NCBI GenBank assembly: GCA_963745955.1
Contig: CAVUZI010000008.1
Span: forward strand, 248,001 to 312,000
DNA: 64,000 bases
Direction of reading: 5' to 3'
Origin: Bog-756 sp963745955
GTDB lineage: Bacteria > Actinomycetota > Acidimicrobiia > Acidimicrobiales > RAAP-2
Under the pieces are notes generated by a model. It was not told where the DNA came from. It saw only the letters and a list, made by a program, of their open reading frames with translations, and made no database searches. The position numbers and the translations under genes are program-made. The first letter of the stretch is position 1, and each line of letters starts with the position of its first letter. Of the stretch, positions 58,573-64,000 are shown in pieces.

Positions 58573-58664
58573 GCAGGAGGCCGCACCGGTTGTGGGCGGC
58601 AGGCCCGGTTCTGGGCAGCCCGGGCCGGCTTCGGGTCGGTCGGCGGTGCCCGGCCCCCTGGCTC

Positions 58665-59384
58665 TCAGCTCGTGGTCCGGTCGGTGGTGGCGATGAAGAG
58701 CAGGTCGAAGGCCAGGGTGTGGAGAGCGGTCGGCGACGTGGACCAGTCGTTGTGCCGGTCGAACCAGTGGCCCAGGGTGGGAAAGAGCTCCCTGAACCGT
58801 CGGCTGGGCAGGCCGACCACGTGGAACACCAGTGCGATGTAGTACGAGAGCAGGTAGCCCAAGGCTTCGAACGTCCCGCCGAAGACGTGCACGTCGCCAC
58901 GGCCGAACACCTCGGAGCCGAGTTGTGCCAACCCTTCGGCGGTGAACCGCCAGTAGTCGTGGTCGTCGTGCCGGGGGACGGCAGACGGCACCGAGAGGAT
59001 CACCGTGCCACCGGGCTTGAGGACCCGGGCCAGCTCGCGGAGCACGGCCAGGGGGTGGGTCACGTGTTCGAGGAGCTCGAGTGCGAGCACCGTGTCGACG
59101 CAGTGGTCGGCCAGCGGGATGCTGGTGGCGTCCGACGCGAAGTCGACACTGGACAACACCCGGAGGTCGGTGGCCATATAGCGGGCACTGCAGGTCGCAT
59201 CGAACCTGCGCACGACGCCGCATCCGACGTTGACGACCAGCGAATCGGCGTCGAGACCGGCGAGGTGGTCGTTGATGAACCGGTCCCGACGGGTGATGGC
59301 GTCGTTCCTCTTGACGCCGTTGTACACCGGGGATTGCCCGTGGGCCGATCCGTTCAACTCCTTGGACACCGGTCCACACCCCAT
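58665..59384 (-). CDS. class I SAM-dependent methyltransferase (Methyltransf_11)
   Basis: About 239 residues. LVVNVGCGVVRRFDA is motif I, ATDLRVLSSVDFASDATSIPLADHCVDTVLALELLEHVTHPLAVLRELARVLKPGG the motif II/III region and DYWRFTAEGLAQL a typical downstream stretch for enzymes that act on lipid-linked or surface sugars. A hydrophobic patch (GYLLSYYIALVFHVVGL) near residue 185 may touch the membrane. ATG 59384 follows non-coding sequence. Substrate unknown. Confidence 0.75.
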   Translation of the reverse strand: MGCGPVSKELNGSAHGQSPVYNGVKRNDAITRRDRFINDHLAGLDADSLVVNVGCGVVRRFDATCSARYMATDLRVLSSVDFASDATSIPLADHCVDTVLALELLEHVTHPLAVLRELARVLKPGGTVILSVPSAVPRHDDHDYWRFTAEGLAQLGSEVFGRGDVHVFGGTFEALGYLLSYYIALVFHVVGLPSRRFRELFPTLGHWFDRHNDWSTSPTALHTLAFDLLFIATTDRTTS

Positions 59385-59506
59385 CTCGAGCTCACCATGC
59401 GCGCCGGTCGGCGCCGAGCGCAGGATGAATCGTAACCGGGAGCCGCAGGGGCCATGGCCAGGGATGCCAGCGCGCCGGCGGCGCCGGATACCCCGCCCAC
59501 GTCGGG

Positions 59507-61249
59507 TCAGGAGGAGAGGTGCCGCTCCCGCGCCCGGCTGGCCGCGCTCACCACCGCGTGGAGCGACGCATCGAGAATGCTCGAGTCCATGCCCACGCCC
59601 CACCATGTCGATCCATCCGGTCCCTCCGCCTCCACGTAGGCGACGGCCGATGCGCCACTGCCGGCAGTGAGCGCGTGCTCGCTGTAGTCCTTCACTTCGA
59701 ACTCCACGTCCAGTTCGGTGCGCAGAGCGCCGACCAGCGCGTCGATCGGGCCGTTGCCCTCGCCCATCACCGTCTTCGGGTCTCCGTCGACCAGCAGTTG
59801 GGCGGTGACCGTGGTGTGACGGCCGCCGGTGGTCACCTCGCTGCCGATGAGCCGCACGCCGGTGTCGGCGAGGTAGGTCTTCTGGAAGGCGTCCCACATC
59901 TCGCCGGCCCGGATCACCGTGCCGCTGTCCTCGGTGATGGCCTGGACCTCCTTGGAGAACTCGATCTGGAGGCGGCGGGGAAGGTCGAGCCCGTGCTCGG
60001 TGTCCATCACGTAGGCCACCCCGCCCTTGCCGGACTGGCTGTTCACTTGGATGATGGCCTCGTAGGTCCGTCCGGTGTGACTCGGATCGATGGGCAGGTA
60101 GGGAACCTCCCAGTGGTCGTAGTCGTCGCCGATGGCGGCAAAGCCCTTCTTGATGGCGTCCTGGTGCGATCCGGAGAACGCGGTGTAGACGAGGTCGCCG
60201 GCGTAGGGATGTCGCGGGTGGACCGGCATCCGGGTGGCGTACTCGGCGACCCGCCGGACCCGGTCGATGTCGCCGAAGTCGAGGGCGGGATCCACGCCCT
60301 GGGAGAAGAGGTTCAAGGCCAAGGTGACCACATCGACGTTGCCGGTGCGCTCCCCGTTCCCGAACAGCGTTCCCTCCACCCGGTCGGCGCCGGCCAGGAC
60401 GGCCAGCTCGGCCGCGGCCACGGCCGTTCCCCGGTCGTTGTGGGGATGGACGCTGAGGATGATCGAGTCACGGTGGGCGATGGTCCGGTCGAACCATTCG
60501 ATGACATCGGCATAGACGTTGGGCCCGTACATCTCGACGGTGTTGGGCAGGTTGATGATGATCGGGCGGTCGGGCGTGGGCTCGATCACCGCCATCACCG
60601 CCTCGCAGATCTCGACCGCGAACTCGGGCTCGGTGCCGGTGAAGCTCTCCGGCGAGTACTCGTAGCGGATATCGGTTTCCGGAACGGTCGACTCGAACTT
60701 CTTGCACAGACGGGCCGCGTTGACGGCGATATCGACGATCCCGGCCCTGTCGAGGCCGAACACCACCCGGCGCTGCAGCTCGGACGTGGAGTTGTAGAAG
60801 TGCACGATGGCCCGGGGGGCACCCACCAGTGACTCGAAGGTTCGCTCGATCAGCTCCTCGCGGCACTGGACGAGCACCTGAATGGTCACATCGTCGGGGA
60901 TCAGCCCCTCGTCGATGATCTGACGTTGGAAGTCGAAGTCGGTCTGGGAGGCGGCGGGGAACCCCACCTCGATCTCCTTGAAGCCGATGCCGACCAGCGT
61001 GCTGAACAGCTTCAGCTTGCGCTCGGAGTCCATGGGGTCGACCAGCGCCTGGTTGCCGTCCCTCAGGTCCACGCTGGCCCACCGAGGGGCCCGGGTCAGG
61101 TCGCGGTCAGGCCAGGTCCTGTCGGGCAGGGTCAGGGGACGGTAGGGCCGGTAGAGATGGAACGGCATCGGCGAGACGTCACAGGGCATGTCCAGCCTGC
61201 GTCTCTGGTCGTTGCGACCTGTCGATCCGGGGTTCGGTTCGTTCGTCAT
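59507..61249 (-). CDS. leuA: 2-isopropylmalate synthase
   Basis: 580 residues, the long actinobacterial form. Condenses acetyl-CoA with 2-oxoisovalerate, the first step of leucine synthesis. SVDLRDGNQALVDPMDSERKL carries the catalytic Arg-Asp, GFKEIEVGFPAASQTDFDF follows, SVHPHNDRGTAVAAAELAVLAGADRVEGTLFGNGERTGN holds the HxH metal site, and the C-terminal third (TTVTAQLLVDGDPKTVMGEGNGPIDALVGAL) is the leucine-sensing domain. ATG 61249 is preceded by a leader with a Leu-coding peptide and terminator, so attenuation by charged tRNA-Leu is expected. Confidence 0.95.
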   Translation of the reverse strand: MTNEPNPGSTGRNDQRRRLDMPCDVSPMPFHLYRPYRPLTLPDRTWPDRDLTRAPRWASVDLRDGNQALVDPMDSERKLKLFSTLVGIGFKEIEVGFPAASQTDFDFQRQIIDEGLIPDDVTIQVLVQCREELIERTFESLVGAPRAIVHFYNSTSELQRRVVFGLDRAGIVDIAVNAARLCKKFESTVPETDIRYEYSPESFTGTEPEFAVEICEAVMAVIEPTPDRPIIINLPNTVEMYGPNVYADVIEWFDRTIAHRDSIILSVHPHNDRGTAVAAAELAVLAGADRVEGTLFGNGERTGNVDVVTLALNLFSQGVDPALDFGDIDRVRRVAEYATRMPVHPRHPYAGDLVYTAFSGSHQDAIKKGFAAIGDDYDHWEVPYLPIDPSHTGRTYEAIIQVNSQSGKGGVAYVMDTEHGLDLPRRLQIEFSKEVQAITEDSGTVIRAGEMWDAFQKTYLADTGVRLIGSEVTTGGRHTTVTAQLLVDGDPKTVMGEGNGPIDALVGALRTELDVEFEVKDYSEHALTAGSGASAVAYVEAEGPDGSTWWGVGMDSSILDASLHAVVSAASRARERHLSS

Positions 61250-61314
61250 TGCTGATGCTCCCAAGGTGTTCTGGTGTGTGGTGCTCTGTGTGTCGGCTCC
61301 GGCTGCGACCCAAC

Positions 61315-61346
61315 AAAAAACCCCCTGGCCATTTCGGCTCAGGAGG
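61315..61346 (-). terminator. leuA leader terminator (attenuator)
   Basis: On the minus strand CCTCCTGAGCC (61346-61336) pairs with GGCCAGGGGG (61330-61321), with one bulged A, and six T follow (61320-61315). This is a good intrinsic terminator, placed between the leader peptide and the leuA start codon. Confidence 0.8.
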
Positions 61347-61376
61347 TTGCGGGCGAACGCGATGTGGCGCTCGCCG

Positions 61377-61415
61377 TCAGGTAAGGAGGAGTTCCGAGGT
61401 GGTGGCGATGAACAT
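61377..61415 (-). CDS. leuL: leuA leader peptide
   Basis: A 12-residue peptide MFIATTSELLLT with three adjacent leucine codons (CTC CTC CTT) just before the stop. It ends 30 bases upstream of the terminator stem. Stalling at these codons when leucyl-tRNA is scarce would be expected to prevent the terminator from forming. Leu leader peptides upstream of leuA are known in Actinobacteria. Confidence 0.8.
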   Translation of the reverse strand: MFIATTSELLLT

Positions 61416-61590
61416 GACGCTTCCATCGTGGCAGGTGGCTCCGCAGCCGTCAAGGACCGGCGAGGGATGGGGTTCTCGGGCCGGTGCCCGGTCGGGAGGG
61501 TCGTGATCGGCGGTCGATGGCAGCCGGGCCCGGCTCGGACGGAGGCTACGGGTTGTGAAGAAAGGACGACCCGCAGCGTCGTGACCGCTT

Positions 61591-61614
61591 GGAAACGTCG
61601 GTTTGACGATTTCC
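61591..61614. promoter_or_regulatory. palindrome upstream of small secreted protein, copy 1
   Basis: GGAAACGTC and GACGATTTCC flank a 5-base centre (GGTTT), forming an inverted repeat with one unpaired base. It is about 70 bases upstream of the start at 61685 and is repeated upstream of the paralogue. A TTGACG in the right arm could be a -35 element. Confidence 0.65.
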
Positions 61615-61684
61615 GACGTGGGCATAGTCATTCAGCGGGGGACCCGCCTTCGTCCATGGGTCCATGGAAGAAAAAGGAGCAAAC

Positions 61685-62332
61685 ATGATCCGCAAGCTGC
61701 TTGTGGTCGCTGCGGCGATCGCCATGCCTCTCAGCCTGATCGCCCTCACCGGTGGTACGGCCAGCGCCAACGCGAAAGCCGGGAGTGCGGCAACTGACGA
61801 TGTCGTCTGTACGGCCATCTCCGGAACGATCACCTTCTCGCCGAAGCTGAACGACACCGGCTACGTCAACGAGGCCGTCAAGACCACGGTCAACGCCACG
61901 TTGACCGGCTGCAAGGCCTCTGGATCGTTCAAGACGACGGTCACCAAGGGCTCGGTGAAGGGAACCATCACCGGTGCCAAGGGAACGTCAAGCAAGAAGG
62001 CCGGTACGTGCGCCGGGCTCGAGGGAAGTTCCACGGAATCCGGCACCCTGACCACGACGTGGACGGCCAGTCCCAAAGACGCCAACTCGGTCCTCGGAGT
62101 GAGGAGTGTCACGGGAGCCACCAGTAGCAGTGGCCACGGGACGTTCACCATTCCGGGCAAGACCAAGGGCACGGCCACCGGTTCGTTCCTTGGCAGCAAC
62201 AAGGGCCAGTCGGATGTCTCCAACGCCGAGACGAGTGACACGATCGCCCAGATCCTCGCCGCCTGCAAGACCGGTGTCAGCACGCTGAAGATCCAGACGG
62301 ATCCGGGGAAGAAGGCGGTGAGCCTCGGCTAG
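61685..62332 (+). CDS. small secreted four-cysteine protein, copy 1
   Basis: 215 residues with a signal peptide (KLLVVAAAIAMPLSLIALTGG, cleavage near ASA). The mature part is Thr/Ser/Gly/Lys-rich with alternating beta-like pattern and four cysteines (VVCTA, TGCKA, GTCAG, AACKT) that are all conserved in the paralogue, so two disulfides are likely. No known family recognised. ATG 61685 follows AAGGAG; an upstream in-frame ATG 21 bases earlier is ruled out because the matching ATG in copy 2 is out of frame. Confidence 0.75.
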   Translation: MIRKLLVVAAAIAMPLSLIALTGGTASANAKAGSAATDDVVCTAISGTITFSPKLNDTGYVNEAVKTTVNATLTGCKASGSFKTTVTKGSVKGTITGAKGTSSKKAGTCAGLEGSSTESGTLTTTWTASPKDANSVLGVRSVTGATSSSGHGTFTIPGKTKGTATGSFLGSNKGQSDVSNAETSDTIAQILAACKTGVSTLKIQTDPGKKAVSLG

Positions 62333-62363
62333 ATCGCCTGACTCGTAGGGCACACGCCGTACC

Positions 62364-62395
62364 GATGAGGACGGGGCTCAGGCCCCGTCCTCATC
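62364..62395 (+). terminator. strong hairpin after small secreted protein, copy 1
   Basis: GATGAGGACGGGGC (62364-62377) and GCCCCGTCCTCATC (62382-62395) form a perfect 14-bp stem with a TCAG loop. No T run follows, as is common for actinobacterial terminators. Confidence 0.75.
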
Positions 62396-62570
62396 GCGTG
62401 TACGCCTGGGCGCCGTGCGCGCGGGTTGAACAGCTGAACAGGACCTGGGCCTGGGTTAGGGGTCGGTGACCTCGTTGGGCTGTCGGATCCGCGGTCGACC
62501 ATAGCCAGGTCGGACTCACCGTCGGGGACGGGCTGTAACGGAATGACTACCCGTTGCGTTGTTACTGGGT

Positions 62571-62592
62571 GGAAACGTCGTCTGACGATTCC
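62571..62592. promoter_or_regulatory. palindrome upstream of small secreted protein, copy 2
   Basis: GGAAACGTC and GACGATTCC flank a 4-base centre (GTCT). Arms are nearly identical to copy 1 while the centre differs, which points to selection on the arms. It lies about 66 bases upstream of the start at 62658. Confidence 0.65.
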
Positions 62593-62657
62593 GAAGTGGG
62601 GGACAGTCGTCGCCCGTTTTCGACTCCATGGGTGCATGGAAGAAAAAAGGAGCAAAC

Positions 62658-63296
62658 ATGATTCGCAAGTTGCTTGTGGTCGCTGCGGCGATCGCGATGC
62701 CCGTCAGCGTGGTCGCCGTCAGCGGCGGTCTGGCCGGGGCGTCGAATCCACGCACTGCTGGCACCGACACCATCACCTGCAAGGCGTTGAAGGGAACGGT
62801 GTCCTTCTCGCCCGCGCTGACTCTCAAGGGCTACACCTCGGGTGTGACGACCACGACCGTCAAGGCCACGGTGTCAGGCTGCACGGTCAAGGGCTCCACG
62901 AAGGAGAGTTCGGTCACCGGTACGGCCTCCGGCACGATCAAGAGCACCAAAGGCAAGGGAGGCACCTGCGGCGGGCTGACTGCGAAGAGCATTACCGACG
63001 CGGGTACCCTGACCACGACCTGGAAGGCAACGCCTGCGGCCGCACCGTCGGTGCTCCACATCAAGAGCGTCGCCGGTGGTACCAAGAACAGCCACGGCAC
63101 CTTCGTCATCCCGGGTACCACCAAGGGATCGGCCACCGGGTCGTTCCTCGGCGCCAACAACGGTGGATCGGACAAGACGGTGGCACAGACCACGGAGACC
63201 GTGACCGCCCTGGCCACGGCTTGCGCATCCAAGACCGGCCTCAAGTCTCTCGCCATTGAGACTGAGCCAGGTACCACCCCGATCAGCCTGGGCTAG
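62658..63296 (+). CDS. small secreted four-cysteine protein, copy 2
   Basis: 212 residues, paralogous to the preceding gene over its whole length: the first 15 residues (MIRKLLVVAAAIAMP) are identical, GTLTTTWKA and GSATGSFLGANNGGSD match GTLTTTWTA and GTATGSFLGSNKGQSD, and all four cysteines are kept. Signal peptide cleavage is near AGA. The ribosome site and palindrome are shared, so the whole unit including its control region was duplicated. Function unknown; an exported structural or binding protein is plausible. Confidence 0.75.
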   Translation: MIRKLLVVAAAIAMPVSVVAVSGGLAGASNPRTAGTDTITCKALKGTVSFSPALTLKGYTSGVTTTTVKATVSGCTVKGSTKESSVTGTASGTIKSTKGKGGTCGGLTAKSITDAGTLTTTWKATPAAAPSVLHIKSVAGGTKNSHGTFVIPGTTKGSATGSFLGANNGGSDKTVAQTTETVTALATACASKTGLKSLAIETEPGTTPISLG

Positions 63297-63346
63297 CACG
63301 GGCTAGCACACACTGCATCATCGTCCGAGCCATCGGGCATGCCGTA

Positions 63347-63380
63347 CGACGAGGACGGGGCTTCGGCCCCGTCCTCGTCG
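63347..63380 (+). terminator. strong hairpin after small secreted protein, copy 2
   Basis: CGACGAGGACGGGGC (63347-63361) and GCCCCGTCCTCGTCG (63366-63380) form a perfect 15-bp stem with a stable TTCG loop. Related in sequence to the hairpin after copy 1, with matching changes on both sides. Confidence 0.8.
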
Positions 63381-63411
63381 CGTGTGAGCTCAGTCGGAGG
63401 TACCCGATTCC

Positions 63412-63451
63412 TGACCACGAAACGAGCAAAACGATGCTCGCTTCGTGGTCA
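63412..63451. repeat. 16-bp inverted repeat
   Basis: TGACCACGAAACGAGC (63412-63427) and GCTCGCTTCGTGGTCA (63436-63451) pair at 15 of 16 positions around an 8-base AAAACGAT loop. It could be a bidirectional terminator, a remnant of a small mobile element, or a recombination site. Confidence 0.7.
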
Positions 63452-63908
63452 TCGAAGCACTTCGGTCGCCTGGGCTGCGCTCGGATGGTCGATCACTCCG
63501 AAGAGTTGCGCTTATCGGCCAAGCGCAACCCTTCTGACGCCTGTGGGAGCACATGAGCCACCATTCTGGCGCTCGAGCTCTTGGAGGACATCCGACACGC
63601 CGATCACCAGTTCTAAAGACGTCGATCCCAACTGAAGGAGCCTGACTGGCGGACCCCATGGAATCGTCCTCGGGCAGCCACTTCTCTCACAGGCTGTCTC
63701 CGCGATCGGGTGCCCAACCAATCCATCGACATGCCAAGCGTCGCCATTGACATGGCAACCATCTGCCAGATCCGGCTCCGGTGGGACCGGTTGGCGCCGC
63801 CGGGTCCGAGCTTGTCCCGCCCCCCGGTCCGACCTCGTGTCCGACCCTGTTCCTCCTCCCGTCCTGTCCTCCCGGTCGTTGTCACACCCCGGTGGTGGAC
63901 TCCTCTTC
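63452..63908. other. intergenic stretch before the last gene
   Basis: About 457 bases without a credible gene: frames are short or low-complexity on both strands. The promoter of the partial gene at the right edge must lie here. No repeat beyond the upstream inverted repeat was seen. Confidence 0.45.
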
Positions 63909-64000
63909 GTGGAACTGGACGTCATCAACGAGGCACTCGACCGGCTGTGCGAGCTTGACCCGTCGGTGCTGGCCGACCCGGAGTCGATCGTGGCGCTCCA
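63909..64000 (+). CDS. partial gene, probable 13E12/DUF222 HNH endonuclease-family N terminus
   Basis: GTG 63909 opens a frame reading ELDVINEALDRLCELDPSV then LADPESIVAL to the window edge. A helical start with D-x-L-x-D..E-S-I/V-V-A-L is typical of actinobacterial DUF222/13E12-repeat proteins with a C-terminal HNH nuclease domain, which is not visible here. Assignment rests on about 30 residues only. Confidence 0.4.
   Translation, partial: MELDVINEALDRLCELDPSVLADPESIVAL

Noticed and set aside
1..64000. CRISPR array, rRNA or tRNA genes
   Set aside because: No regularly spaced direct repeats of CRISPR size, no conserved rRNA stretch and no cloverleaf-like sequence with a TTCGANTC arm were recognised by eye. 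A tRNAscan/Infernal run would be decisive.

Overview
The window is high-GC actinobacterial DNA, most likely from the class Acidimicrobiia or a close relative. This rests on overall GC and codon use, a complete mycofactocin locus, an actinobacterial-type long LeuA and a eukaryote-like IleRS. That assignment is inference; no rRNA or tRNA gene was seen to fix it. Many genes carry single-base indels, mostly insertions, between about 14.2 and 56.7 kb. Essential genes such as ileS are affected, and gene lengths modulo 3 fit this. They look like sequence errors rather than gene decay, so frameshifted genes are annotated here as one CDS each.

Layout. (1) 0-20 kb is a cell-envelope/glycosylation region. 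It holds GT2 glycosyltransferases, a sugar-nucleotide epimerase-like protein, three SAM methyltransferases, four very large GT-C-like membrane proteins and two related secreted glycosidase-like proteins, one fused to pentapeptide repeats. Three minus-strand genes share a conserved upstream motif. (2) 20.1-35.4 kb is a mycofactocin locus. mftA-mftB-mftC-OYE2-SDR-OYE1-etfA-fixC-fixX-etfB-mftE-SDR-mftF lie on the minus strand, mostly with 4-bp stop/start overlaps. mftR and an NDMA-dependent alcohol dehydrogenase are divergent on the plus strand. No MftD or MftG homologue is present; two OYE/FadH flavoproteins and a full ETF/FixCX module occupy the operon instead. (3) 35.6-40.6 kb holds a large secreted TIG/Ig-domain protein and a decayed secretory-lipase pseudogene. 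(4) 40.7-49.6 kb holds an RpiB-like isomerase, an amidohydrolase, a truncated toxin-antitoxin remnant, two SRPBCC proteins, a thioesterase/acyl-CoA ligase/BrkB operon, an MFS exporter and an Rrf2 regulator. (5) 49.6-52.6 kb is an SsuABC/TauABC-like transporter operon that ends with the Rrf2 gene and has an AT-rich palindromic operator upstream. (6) 52.7-61.5 kb holds fpg, ileS, an FGGY kinase, a methyltransferase and leuA, the last with a Leu leader peptide and terminator (attenuation). (7) 61.6-63.4 kb holds a tandem pair of small secreted four-cysteine paralogues, each with the same upstream palindrome and downstream hairpin. The window ends inside a probable 13E12/HNH-type gene.

How the parts fit: the mft operon encodes the precursor, maturation and glycosylation of mycofactocin, the dehydrogenases that would reduce it (SDRs, ADH), and an ETF/ETF-QO chain that could return its electrons to the quinone pool. 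The left-hand region probably builds and modifies surface glycans.
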